From Pseudomonas sp. URIL14HWK12:I12 (GTDB lineage: Bacteria > Pseudomonadota > Gammaproteobacteria > Pseudomonadales > Pseudomonadaceae), in assembly GCF_003097135.1 (NCBI RefSeq), contig NZ_QEQL01000001.1, positions 1,302,001-1,366,000 on the forward strand: a stretch of 64,000 bases of DNA. Direction: 5' to 3'. This document shows positions 9,548 to 17,677 of this stretch, one piece after another (position 1 is the stretch's first letter; the number at the start of each line of letters is the position of its first letter). A program made the translations under genes and the position numbers. The notes beneath the pieces are model-generated. The model saw only the letters and a program-made list of their open reading frames with translations, was not told the origin of the DNA and did not search any database.

Positions 9548-9646
9548 GGTCGTGCTTCCTTGCAGTAGAGGCTTTCAGAAAATGCCGGCGAACCGGAAAA
9601 GTCTGTATTTTAGCTGAGCATGGCGATTTTAACTTCTGCCGTTTCG

Positions 9647-10531
9647 CTAGAAACTGTCGCGGATTGCCTTCAACAGCAGGCCCATGGCCGGGTTGTCGTT
9701 GTCCTCGCGCCAAATCAGGTGCAGCTCGCTGCAAACCCAAGGCTCCAGCACGATATCGCGGAATACCACGTCCCGGAACGCGACGTTCGCCGCACAGCGG
9801 GGTACCAGGGCCAAGCCAAGGCCCGCGTTGACCAACGCCAGCATCGTGAGCGACGAGCCCAGCCATTGCACATAGGCCGGCGTGACCCCGGCGGAGCGGA
9901 ACATGCCGGTGAGCAGCTCGTTGAAGGGTGCGTAGGCATCGTGGGAGTACATCAGAAACGCCTGCCCTTCCAGTGCCTGCACCGTGACCACACCGGCCTG
10001 GGCCAGCGGGTGCGTACGCGGCAACGCCAGCACGAAAGGCTCGCGCACCAGGCGCTCGCTGCACACGCCAGGCGCCTGCATGGCCGAGCGCACGATGCCC
10101 AGATCGACGCGCCCGGCGCGCAGCGCCTCTTGTTGCTGAGCGGTATTCATTTCCAGCAGTGCGATGTGTACGTTCGGCTGCCGCTCGCGCGCGTGCGCCA
10201 CCACCTTGGGTAAAAACTCGTACACGGCACTGCCGACGAAGCTGATGGTGACCGAGCCGATGTCGCCCTGAGCGAAGCGCCGCGCCGACTGCGCAGCCAT
10301 CTGCGCCTGTGCCAGCAGGTTCTGCGCCTCCAGGAAGAACGCCCTTCCGGCCGCCGTCAACCGCACGCTGCGTGTGTTTCGAGTGAACAGGGCGGCGCCG
10401 AGCTGGTGTTCAAGCAACTGGATTTGCCGGGTCAAGGGCGGCTGGGTCATGTTCAGCCGCTCGGCCGCACGGCGGAAATTGAGCTCGGTGGCGACTGTGG
10501 TGAAGCAACGCAGTTGGGAAAGCTCGAACAC
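9647..10531 (-). CDS. LysR-family regulator divergent from glucarate dehydratase-like gene
   Basis: A 294-residue LysR-type regulator. The N-terminal HTH has FRRAAERLNMTQPPLTRQIQ and is followed by an effector domain. The frame is open further upstream, but the family pattern begins at FELSQLRCF, so a GTG at 10531 is taken as the start; only a weak GGA precedes it. The divergent neighbour encodes an enolase-superfamily sugar-acid dehydratase, with 100 bases between the starts, which makes it the likely target gene. The inducer is probably an aldarate, by inference. Confidence 0.76.
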   Translation of the reverse strand: MFELSQLRCFTTVATELNFRRAAERLNMTQPPLTRQIQLLEHQLGAALFTRNTRSVRLTAAGRAFFLEAQNLLAQAQMAAQSARRFAQGDIGSVTISFVGSAVYEFLPKVVAHARERQPNVHIALLEMNTAQQQEALRAGRVDLGIVRSAMQAPGVCSERLVREPFVLALPRTHPLAQAGVVTVQALEGQAFLMYSHDAYAPFNELLTGMFRSAGVTPAYVQWLGSSLTMLALVNAGLGLALVPRCAANVAFRDVVFRDIVLEPWVCSELHLIWREDNDNPAMGLLLKAIRDSF

Positions 10532-10631
10532 TGATTCAATCCAGGTATCAATTGCATGCCTAACTAAAATAGACGCGATCAATCCCGGCGTCCATGCTCG
10601 GCCCAGAGAACAAAAACACTCGGAGCCGGCC

Positions 10632-11906
10632 ATGAAGATCACCCGCGTCACCGTCACCCCTATCGCCTTTCGCGATGCCCCGCTGCTCAATGCCAGCGGC
10701 ATCCACGAACCCTACGCCTTGCGCTCGATCATCGAGATCGAGAGCGACACTGGCTACATCGGCCTGGGCGAGAGTTATGGTGATGCGCCCGCGCTGGCGA
10801 TGCAGAACGCTGTGAAGGATCAGCTCATCGGGCTGGACCCCTTCAACCTCAATCAACTGCGCAAGGTGGTGCAGGCCACGGTTACCCAGCACAAGCCGCA
10901 GAGCGTGGCCGGCGCCGAGCTCGCCCCCGGCTCGCACGCCAGCAAGGCAGTGAGCAATGCCTATGCGGCTTTCGAAGTGGCGTTTCTCGACCTGCAGGCC
11001 CATGCGCTGAACGTGCCTCTGGTGGACCTGCTCGGTGGCAAGGCGCGTGACGAAGTGCCGTTCTCGGCGTACTTGTTCTTCAAGTATGCCCAGCACATCG
11101 ACGCCCCCTACCCCGCTGACCGCTGGGGTGAAGCACTCAACGAAGCGCAGATCGTCGACCAGGCCCGGCGCATGATCGACCAGTACGGGTTCAAGAGCAT
11201 CAAGCTCAAGGCAGGCGCACTCGACCCCGAACATGAGGTCAACTGCATCAAGGCGCTGCACGAGGCCTTCCCGGATACCCCACTGCGCATCGACCCCAAC
11301 GGCAATTGGTCGCTGGAAACCTCGGTGCGCATGGCCGAGCTGCTCGGCGATGCGCTGCAATATTACGAAGACCCCTGCCCGGGCCTGGAGGGCATGGCCG
11401 AGCTGCACAAGCGCACCGGCCTGCCGCTGGCTACCAACATGGTGGTCACCGACTTCGATGAGTTCCGCCGCAGCGTCGAACTCAACAGCGTGCAGATCGT
11501 GCTCGCGGACCACCACTATTGGGGCGGCCTGCGCGCGACACAGGTACTGGCGCACATGTGCCATACCTGGGGCCTGGGGGTGTCGATGCACTCCAATTCA
11601 CATTTGGGCATCAGCCTGATGGCCATGGCTCACGTGGCGGCGGCCTCGCCGAACCTGGACTACGCCTGCGACACCCACTACCCCTGGCAGGAGCCGGACG
11701 AAGAGGTGATCAAGGGCGGCAAACTGCCGATCGTAGGCGGCGCGGTGAAGATCAACAGCACCCCGGGCCTTGGGCTGGAACTGGACCATGAACAGCTGGC
11801 CAAGCTGCATGAGCAGTACCTGCGCTGCGGCATCACCTCGCGCGACGATGTGCGGCAGATGCGCAAGTACAAGCCCGATTGGGTGCAGGTCAAGCCAAGG
11901 TATTGA
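10632..11906 (+). CDS. Glucarate dehydratase-like enolase-superfamily enzyme
   Basis: A 424-residue sugar-acid dehydratase. Residues expected for the glucarate dehydratase subgroup are visible: the KxK base in SIKLKAG, the metal-binding aspartate in RIDPNGNWS, glutamate in YYEDPCPG, asparagine in LATNMVV, and the His-Asp pair from ADHHYWGG and SMHSNSHLG. Such enzymes dehydrate D-glucarate or L-idarate to 5-keto-4-deoxyglucarate. The ATG at 10632 follows GGAG. No aldarate permease or kdgD-type gene sits beside it, so glucarate dehydratase-related protein (GudX-like) or another aldarate specificity remains open. Confidence 0.78.
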   Translation: MKITRVTVTPIAFRDAPLLNASGIHEPYALRSIIEIESDTGYIGLGESYGDAPALAMQNAVKDQLIGLDPFNLNQLRKVVQATVTQHKPQSVAGAELAPGSHASKAVSNAYAAFEVAFLDLQAHALNVPLVDLLGGKARDEVPFSAYLFFKYAQHIDAPYPADRWGEALNEAQIVDQARRMIDQYGFKSIKLKAGALDPEHEVNCIKALHEAFPDTPLRIDPNGNWSLETSVRMAELLGDALQYYEDPCPGLEGMAELHKRTGLPLATNMVVTDFDEFRRSVELNSVQIVLADHHYWGGLRATQVLAHMCHTWGLGVSMHSNSHLGISLMAMAHVAAASPNLDYACDTHYPWQEPDEEVIKGGKLPIVGGAVKINSTPGLGLELDHEQLAKLHEQYLRCGITSRDDVRQMRKYKPDWVQVKPRY

Positions 11907-12009
11907 CTGGGCAGTGCCTCAGCCCGGTTGAATTCGCTGACGTGAAGGTCTGCGCGTCGCGTATGGCCTAAGCTCTGCAGCTGCCAACCTCGAAACGGCC
12001 ACCCACTTC

Positions 12010-12768
12010 ATGAAAACCCTTCTGCTCATCGGCATCGGTGCCGGCGCACCCGAGCACCTCACCCTTCAGGCCGTGGAGGCACTGCGGCGGGCCGATGTGT
12101 TTCTGCTCCTGGACAAAGGCCCGGCCAAGGCGCAGCTGCTCGCCAGCCGCCAGGCGCTGCTGGCCGCGCATGTGCCGCCGGGCACCTACCGGCTGGCCGA
12201 GGCGCTGCATCCGCAGCGGGAACCGAAGGCGGATTACCGGGCCTCGGTAGCCGAATTGAACGCCGGCAAACAGGCGCTACTGGAACAGCTGCTGCGCGAA
12301 CAAGTGAACGAGGGCGAAACCGCCGCTTTGCTTGTATGGGGCGACCCGGCCCTGTACGACAGCAGCCTGCGCATCGCCCAATGCATCGCCGAGGCGGGGC
12401 GTGTCGCGCTGGATTACCAAGTGATACCTGGCATCACCAGCGTACAGGCGCTGGCTGCCGCGCACAGGGTCGCCCTGAACGAGATCGCTGGCAGCGTGGT
12501 GTTGACCACCGGCCGCCGCCTGGCACTGGGCCTGCCCGCAGACGCTGAAAGCATCGTGGTTTTGCTGGATGCCCATAACAGCTTCCTGAGTTTGAACACG
12601 CCAGGCCTTCACATCTTCTGGGGGGCCTACCTTGGTTTGCCACAGCAGGCACTGATAGCCGGGCCGCTCGCCGACGTGGGGCCGCGCATTGCAAGGGAGC
12701 GCCGCGCCCTGCGCGAGCGGCACGGCTGGATCATGGACACCTACCTGCTGCGTCGGGTACGTGCCTGA
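12010..12768 (+). CDS. cobF: Precorrin-6A synthase (deacetylating) CobF
   Basis: A 252-residue SAM-dependent tetrapyrrole methyltransferase. The N-terminal LLLIGIGAGAPEHLTLQAVEAL, a WGDPALYDSS block and VIPGITSVQALAA are hallmarks of the cobalamin methyltransferase fold and of CobF in particular. CobF acts in aerobic B12 synthesis, methylating C1 of the corrin ring of precorrin-5 with loss of acetate. In this window it stands alone, away from other cob genes, and abuts a convergent hypothetical gene with no spacer. Confidence 0.83.
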   Translation: MKTLLLIGIGAGAPEHLTLQAVEALRRADVFLLLDKGPAKAQLLASRQALLAAHVPPGTYRLAEALHPQREPKADYRASVAELNAGKQALLEQLLREQVNEGETAALLVWGDPALYDSSLRIAQCIAEAGRVALDYQVIPGITSVQALAAAHRVALNEIAGSVVLTTGRRLALGLPADAESIVVLLDAHNSFLSLNTPGLHIFWGAYLGLPQQALIAGPLADVGPRIARERRALRERHGWIMDTYLLRRVRA

Positions 12769-13326
12769 TCAGTTGTGCGGCAGCGCCACGGTGCGAAACC
12801 CCTTGAGCAGCGCCTGGAACGCCTGCACGTCCTCCTGCTGATGCTCAGGCGTGGTGTGCAGCAACGCGCTGTAGATCACGCCGCTATCATCGCCGTCCGG
12901 GCGATAACGCACCAGCAACAGAGCAAGGTCGTCGCCGTCGCGCCATTGTGCCTGCTCGGCCTTCTCACCGCCCAAGGTGGCGGGCTCACGCCGTGCATCG
13001 TTGGCGTGGGTGCCATAGGCCAGTTCGGTGGTCATCGCTTCGCGAGTCGAGGTGTCGTCGACGGCGTAGGCTGCGGTGAAGGTCAGGGTGCGTTTATCGC
13101 CCAGCAGTACCAGCACGCCGTCGTCGGTGCCGTTGCCTTGGTACACCGGCCCCGGCAGGGTGGCCAGGGTAAAGCCCAGGTCTTCGTTGGCGTAAGGCTG
13201 AGAAGGGTCAAGGGCGTCCATGCCATCGACCCGCTGAGCTTGCCAGGGCGTCAAGGGCGCAGGTGTGAACGCGAGCGCAGCACCGCTCAATGCCAGGCAG
13301 GCCAGGCCCAGGAATAACCGTCGCAT
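12769..13326 (-). CDS. Exported protein of unknown function
   Basis: A 185-residue protein with a clean Sec signal peptide (MRRLFLGLACLALSGAALA, then FTPAPL). The mature part has no motif I recognise. It begins with a short region around YANEDLGFTLATLPGP and continues in alternating strands with a charged C-terminal helix. The start is the ATG at 13326, which has GAGGAG upstream; a longer frame to 13608 runs through the CHMI gene in another phase and is not used. It lies 10 bases after the CHMI-type gene on the same strand, so the two may be co-transcribed. It has no lipobox and is probably soluble in the periplasm. Confidence 0.65.
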   Translation of the reverse strand: MRRLFLGLACLALSGAALAFTPAPLTPWQAQRVDGMDALDPSQPYANEDLGFTLATLPGPVYQGNGTDDGVLVLLGDKRTLTFTAAYAVDDTSTREAMTTELAYGTHANDARREPATLGGEKAEQAQWRDGDDLALLLVRYRPDGDDSGVIYSALLHTTPEHQQEDVQAFQALLKGFRTVALPHN

Positions 13327-13336
13327 CGTGCGCTCC

Positions 13337-13702
13337 TCAGCCTGCAAACCGGACTTTGCCGTAACTGTCGCGGTCCATGTCGGCGATTTCGGCGCCCAGT
13401 TGCACGTCCAGCCCTGCCGGCCATGGGCCGGCTTCGCGCAACACATCCATGATGCTGTCGGACAGCCGCTTCTTGGTTTCGGCCGAGCGCCCGGCCAGAA
13501 TCGCCAGGCGTACGAACACAAACCCGCGTTCGGCAAGCGCGGTACCGACCCGGAAGGTTTCCAGGCGCGTAGCGCGCGCCTTGATATCCACTTCGTGGGC
13601 GAACTCACCGCTGGCCATCAGCGCATGGTTCAGGCGCAGCAGCAGTTTGTCCGGGGCGATGTCGGGCAGGTTTGCGGTGTATTCCAGATGCACATGCGGC
13701 AT
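13337..13702 (-). CDS. 5-carboxymethyl-2-hydroxymuconate delta-isomerase family protein
   Basis: A 121-residue member of the CHMI branch of the tautomerase superfamily. It starts MPHVHLEYTANL, so the catalytic N-terminal proline is exposed once methionine is removed. The length matches HpcD/HpaF (about 125 residues), which isomerises 5-carboxymethyl-2-hydroxymuconate in homoprotocatechuate degradation. No other hpa gene is nearby, so the in vivo substrate is uncertain. AAGGAG stands 7 bases before the ATG. Confidence 0.74.
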   Translation of the reverse strand: MPHVHLEYTANLPDIAPDKLLLRLNHALMASGEFAHEVDIKARATRLETFRVGTALAERGFVFVRLAILAGRSAETKKRLSDSIMDVLREAGPWPAGLDVQLGAEIADMDRDSYGKVRFAG

Positions 13703-13857
13703 GCAGGGCTCCTTGGTCGGGCGAGGTCGGGCGGCGGCGTGGGGCTACCGGCGGTCAAGCATACACAATAGCGCGGGAACGAACCCGCCGGGGTGCGCGG
13801 TCGAACCCAGTAATCAGGGCTATCCTGAGATTTTCCACGAGCCAAAGAGGTGACGAC

Positions 13858-14115
13858 ATGCCCGTCAAGCACGATCTGTTCGAAGACCTGGGAGTGAGCA
13901 AAGAAAGCGTATTGCAGCGCAGCGGCGACGACCCGAAGCTGGCCAAGCTGCTCAGTGATTACCAGGACATCGACAGCCAGGTGGTGGAGGCCGAACAGCA
14001 GGCTGCCGCCGATGACGTGGTCCGCAAGCTCAAGGAAAAACGCCTGCTGGTCAAAGACCGTATCACCCAGCAGTTGGACTACCCCAACAGCCGCGGCGCC
14101 GCCAGCCAGTTCTGA
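13858..14115 (+). CDS. YdcH-like small protein (DUF465-type)
   Basis: An 85-residue, highly charged protein with two predicted helices (DYQDIDSQVVEAEQQ and VVRKLKEKRLLVKDRI) resembling the coiled-coil hairpin of the YdcH/DUF465 family. Its function is unknown. AAAGAGG lies 7-10 bases before the ATG at 13858. It is divergent from the CHMI-type gene, and a GC-rich stem follows its stop. Confidence 0.6.
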   Translation: MPVKHDLFEDLGVSKESVLQRSGDDPKLAKLLSDYQDIDSQVVEAEQQAAADDVVRKLKEKRLLVKDRITQQLDYPNSRGAASQF

Positions 14116-14121
14116 CCCCTC

Positions 14122-14146
14122 GCGCCGGAGCTCCCAGCCCCGGCGC
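14122..14146 (+). terminator. GC-rich stem after the YdcH-like gene
   Basis: GCGCCGG (14122-14128) and CCGGCGC (14140-14146) can pair around an 11-base loop, 7 bases after the stop. A C-rich tract rather than a T-run follows, so intrinsic termination would be weak. Confidence 0.35.
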
Positions 14147-14211
14147 CTCCCCCCTCAGCTCTCTCCTTCCGCAATCAGAGCCCATCTGGGTGCGCCTTTC
14201 GTCCGGTTGCT

Positions 14212-14224
14212 TTCCTGACAGGAA
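14212..14224. promoter_or_regulatory. TTCCTG-A-CAGGAA palindrome upstream of purU operon
   Basis: A perfect 13-base inverted repeat with a single central base lies in the 272-base gap before purU. It is followed by ATTTTTATTT, so it may be a regulator-binding site for the demethylation operon or a short stem-loop. The remainder of the gap is AT-rich leader with no further gene. Confidence 0.4.
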
Positions 14225-14387
14225 TTTTTATTTCAAAAGGCGTAGACAGCGCCCCTGCTGCTCCCCTATAAAAGCACCCACAGGAATAAATTATTCTTCC
14301 AAAGATTTTTATTGTTTCCTGACCGTTCATTTCACCCCCTGAAGACGCCCCGGTGATGACCTGCCCGTCGCCGACCGAGGAGCCCCC

Positions 14388-15254
14388 ATGCCACAGCCGC
14401 ACCCCGAGTACATTCTCAAGATCAGCTGCCCTGCCACCTCTGGCATCGTCGCCGCCGTCACCTCCTACCTCGCCAACGCCGGTTGCTATATCGGTGAAAT
14501 GGCGCAGTTCGACGATGAAGCCCATGGCACTTTCTTCATGCGCGCGGTGTTCCGCTTCAACGATGGCACCCAAGGCGATCTGAGTGCGCTCAAGGCAGGC
14601 TTCTGCGATGTCGCGGCGCACTTCGGCATGCACTGGGAGCTGTTCGACTCAAGCCAGCCGATGCGCGTGATGCTGATGGTGAGCAAGTTCGACCATTGCC
14701 TGCGTGACCTGCTGTACCGGCACGGCAAGGGTGAGATGGCCATGGTCATCACCGCGATCGTCTCCAACCATCTGGACCTGCGACCGATGGCCGAGCGTGA
14801 AGGCATCCGTTTCGTCTACCTACCGGTGAACAAAGACAATAAGCCCGCCCAGGAAGCGGCGCTGGTGCAGCTGGTTGAGGAAACCGGTTCCGAGCTGGTT
14901 GTGCTGGCGCGCTACATGCAGATCCTCTCCGACGACCTGTGCCGTCACCTGGCTGGCCGTGCGATCAACATCCATCACTCGTTTCTGCCGGGGTTCAAAG
15001 GCGCCAAGCCTTACCACCAGGCCTGGGAGCGGGGCGTGAAGCTGATCGGTGCCACGGCGCACTACGTCACCTGCGACCTGGATGAGGGGCCGATCATCGA
15101 GCAGGAAGTGCAGCGCGTGGACCACAGCTCCCAACCCGACGAGTTGGTCGCCATCGGCCGCGATACCGAAACCATCGCGTTGTCGCGCGCGGTGAAATTC
15201 CACCTGCAACACCGCGTGTTTCTCAACCACGACCGCACGGTGGTGTTCAAATGA
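14388..15254 (+). CDS. purU: Formyltetrahydrofolate deformylase
   Basis: A 288-residue PurU. An N-terminal ACT domain (about residues 8-85, [20 protein letters not shown]) precedes the formyltransferase-like catalytic domain with [26 protein letters not shown] and [16 protein letters not shown], which carry the catalytic Asn/His/Asp set. It hydrolyses 10-formyl-THF to formate and THF in the cytoplasm. GAGGAG precedes the ATG, and its stop overlaps the folD start (ATGA). As first gene of the operon it would dispose of the one-carbon unit made by the downstream oxidase. Confidence 0.88.
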   Translation: MPQPHPEYILKISCPATSGIVAAVTSYLANAGCYIGEMAQFDDEAHGTFFMRAVFRFNDGTQGDLSALKAGFCDVAAHFGMHWELFDSSQPMRVMLMVSKFDHCLRDLLYRHGKGEMAMVITAIVSNHLDLRPMAEREGIRFVYLPVNKDNKPAQEAALVQLVEETGSELVVLARYMQILSDDLCRHLAGRAINIHHSFLPGFKGAKPYHQAWERGVKLIGATAHYVTCDLDEGPIIEQEVQRVDHSSQPDELVAIGRDTETIALSRAVKFHLQHRVFLNHDRTVVFK

Positions 15255-16144
15255 GCGCGGCAGTCATAGACGGCAAGGCCGCTGCCGCGCGGGTGCTCGA
15301 ACAGGTGAGCGCCGAGGTGGTGCAGTTGAATCAGGCCGGCGTGCAGCCCACGCTGGCGGTGGTCCTGGTGGGCGACGACCCGGCCAGCGAAGTGTACGTG
15401 CGCAACAAGGTGCTGCGCGCGGGCGAATGCGGCATCCGCTCGCTGGAGCACCGGCTGCCCGCCAGCACGGCCGAATCGACGTTACTCGGGCTGATCCACA
15501 GCCTCAACCAGGCTGCGGACGTACACGGCATCCTCCTGCAACTGCCGCTGCCGGCGCACATAGAGCAAGCCCGCGCGCTGCAAGCCATTGCCCCGGCCAA
15601 GGACGTGGACGGCTTTCATGCCGAGAACGTCGGCGGCCTGCACCAAGGCCGCGATGTGCTCACCCCCTGCACCCCCACCGGTTGCCTGCACCTGCTGACC
15701 GAAGCACTGGGCGAGCTGCGTGGCAAACATGCGGTGGTGATCGGCCGTTCCAATATCGTTGGCAAGCCGATGGCGGCGCTGCTGCTGCAAGCCGATTGCA
15801 GCGTGACCGTACTGCACAGCCATAGCCAGGGCGCCGCCCAGTTATGCCGCCAGGCCGACATCGTCGTCGCGGCGGTAGGCCGCCCGCGCATGATCGATGC
15901 CAACTGGCTCAAGCCAGGCGCGGTGGTGATAGACGTTGGCATCAACCGCATCGACTGCCAGGGCCGCTCGCGCCTGGTGGGCGATGTGGATTTCGCTTCG
16001 GCCAGTGGCGTGGCCAGCGCCATCACCCCGGTGCCCGGTGGCGTCGGCCCCATGACCATCGCCTTTCTGATGCACAACACCGTTTGCGCCGCGCGCCAGC
16101 AAAGCCGCGCCCCGAAGGAGGCCGCATGCCTTTCAATCTCCTGA
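15251..16144 (+). CDS. folD: Bifunctional methylene-THF dehydrogenase / methenyl-THF cyclohydrolase
   Basis: A 297-residue FolD. The catalytic Tyr and Lys are in EVYVRNKVL, the cyclohydrolase/dehydrogenase signature GILLQLPLP is present, and the NADP-binding part has [14 protein letters not shown] and [11 protein letters not shown]. It converts 5,10-methylene-THF to 10-formyl-THF, linking the oxidase product to PurU. Overlap with purU by 4 bases and with the soxB-like gene by 19 bases shows tight coupling. As part of a catabolic operon it is probably a second, specialised FolD besides a housekeeping copy elsewhere; that copy is inferred. Confidence 0.87.
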   Translation: MSAAVIDGKAAAARVLEQVSAEVVQLNQAGVQPTLAVVLVGDDPASEVYVRNKVLRAGECGIRSLEHRLPASTAESTLLGLIHSLNQAADVHGILLQLPLPAHIEQARALQAIAPAKDVDGFHAENVGGLHQGRDVLTPCTPTGCLHLLTEALGELRGKHAVVIGRSNIVGKPMAALLLQADCSVTVLHSHSQGAAQLCRQADIVVAAVGRPRMIDANWLKPGAVVIDVGINRIDCQGRSRLVGDVDFASASGVASAITPVPGGVGPMTIAFLMHNTVCAARQQSRAPKEAACLSIS

Positions 16145-17364
16145 AATACGGCTTCTCCAACGACTACCCTGGCCCGGTCGACCTGCCGCCACCCAAGGCG
16201 CTCAAGCCCAGCTACGACGTGGTGATCATCGGCGCCGGCGGCCATGGCTTGGGCATCGCCTATTACCTGGCCAAATACCACGGCATCACCAATGTGGCCG
16301 TGCTGGAAAAAGCCTACATCGGTGGCGGCAATACCGCCCGCAATACGGCGGTGATTCGCTCCAACTACCTCACCAGCGAAGGGGTGAAGTTCTACATCGA
16401 GTCAGTGAAGCTGTTCGAAAACCTCTCGAACGAGTTCGACTTCAACGTCATGTATTCCGAGCGCGGCCAGCTCACCCTTGCCCATACCGATGCTACCGTG
16501 CGTGCCTTCCGCCAGCGGGCCGAGGTGAACAAACACTTTGGTGGCCGCACCGAGATGATCGACCGGCAGCAAATCCGTGAACTGGTGCCCACCCTGAACC
16601 TGGACCCAGGCCACCTGCCGGTGCTGGCTGGGCTCTGGCACATGAGCGGCGGCACCGCCCGCCACGATGCCGTGGCCTGGGGCTATGCCAAGGAAGCGGC
16701 CAAGCGTGGGGTGGAGATCCATTCGCTCACCGAAGTGCAGGACCTGGTGATCGAGAACGGTGCCATTACCGCGATCAAGACCAACCGTGGCACCGTGCGC
16801 TGCGGCTGCGCCGTGCAGGCAGTGGCCGGCACCAGCTCGCTGCTGCTGAAGAAAGCCGGCATCCGCGCACCGATCCATACCTACCCGTTACAGGCGATGG
16901 TGACCCAGCCGTTCAAGCCGTTCCTCGACCCGCTGGTGAGTTCTTCGGCGCTGCATTGCTACGTGCAGCAGACCAGCCGTGGCGAAGTGGTGTTCGGCGG
17001 CGGCTCCGACCCCTACCCGCTGTACAACACACGCTCCACTCTTGACTTGAAAGAAAGCCTGCTGGCCCACGCCATCGAGATGTTCCCGTTCCTGGCCAAC
17101 GCCAGGCTTATGCGCCAGTGGGCGGGGATCACCGACATGACGCCGGACTACAGCCCGATCATGGGCCTGTCGCCGGTGAAGAACTACTACCTGGACGCCG
17201 GCTGGGGCACCTGGGGCTTCAAAGCCACGCCCATCGTCGGCAAAACCATGGCCGAGATGGTCGCCACCGGCAAAACCCCCGAACTGATCGCCCCCTTCGC
17301 CCTGGAGCGCTTCTCGCGCTTCGTGCAGGTGAACGAGATGGGCGCCACAGCCGCTAGCCACTGA
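16126..17364 (+). CDS. Sarcosine oxidase beta-subunit-like flavoprotein (SoxB-like)
   Basis: A 412-residue D-amino-acid-oxidase-fold flavoprotein. The dinucleotide motif is [18 protein letters not shown] (residues 32-49), then [15 protein letters not shown], and [12 protein letters not shown] whose histidine (residue 180) matches the histidine that covalently holds FMN in heterotetrameric sarcosine oxidase. The C-terminus has [16 protein letters not shown] and the [10 protein letters not shown] motif. It would oxidise an N-methyl amino acid. The start at 16126 has AAGGAG directly before it. Sequence differs enough from canonical SoxB (different N-terminus, no SLSHHENWQ-type segment) that sarcosine itself is not certain. 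Confidence 0.83.
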   Translation: MPFNLLKYGFSNDYPGPVDLPPPKALKPSYDVVIIGAGGHGLGIAYYLAKYHGITNVAVLEKAYIGGGNTARNTAVIRSNYLTSEGVKFYIESVKLFENLSNEFDFNVMYSERGQLTLAHTDATVRAFRQRAEVNKHFGGRTEMIDRQQIRELVPTLNLDPGHLPVLAGLWHMSGGTARHDAVAWGYAKEAAKRGVEIHSLTEVQDLVIENGAITAIKTNRGTVRCGCAVQAVAGTSSLLLKKAGIRAPIHTYPLQAMVTQPFKPFLDPLVSSSALHCYVQQTSRGEVVFGGGSDPYPLYNTRSTLDLKESLLAHAIEMFPFLANARLMRQWAGITDMTPDYSPIMGLSPVKNYYLDAGWGTWGFKATPIVGKTMAEMVATGKTPELIAPFALERFSRFVQVNEMGATAASH

Positions 17365-17377
17365 CGCGGAGCACAGC

Positions 17378-17677
17378 ATGAAGATTCTGACCTGCCCGCT
17401 GAACGGGCCACGCAATATCAGTGAATTCACCTACGGCGGAGAGTTCAGGCACATGCCCGACCCCGCCACCTGCAGCGATGCCGAGTGGGCCGACTACGTG
17501 TTCAATACTGCCAACGAGGCGGGGATCGTCACCGAATGGTGGATGCACACCCCCTCGAGCTACTGGTTCCTGGCTGAGCGCCATACCGTGACCGACGAGG
17601 TGATTCGCACCTTCGACCCGCGCGAGGTGTTTCAGGCGCGCATCAGCTTCGCCCCTCGTGCGGAGGCCGCCCAATGA
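17378..17677 (+). CDS. Sarcosine oxidase delta-subunit-like protein (SoxD-like)
   Basis: A 99-residue small subunit. It opens MKILTCPLNGPRNISEF and has CSDAEWADYVF and EWWMHTPSSYWFLAERHT, closely following the SoxD pattern in which cysteines and a histidine bind zinc and help assemble the heterotetramer. It lies 13 bases after the beta-like gene, and its stop overlaps the next start (ATGA). It has no catalytic role of its own in characterised complexes. Confidence 0.87.
   Translation: MKILTCPLNGPRNISEFTYGGEFRHMPDPATCSDAEWADYVFNTANEAGIVTEWWMHTPSSYWFLAERHTVTDEVIRTFDPREVFQARISFAPRAEAAQ

Noticed and set aside
12769..13608. 279-codon minus frame covering the exported protein and part of CHMI
   Set aside because: The upstream third overlaps the CHMI-type gene in another phase; a signal peptide and GAGGAG fix the start at 13326.
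15844..17364. 506-codon frame for the SoxB-like gene
   Set aside because: The first 94 codons lie in folD in another phase; the flavoprotein pattern and ribosome-binding site begin at 16126.
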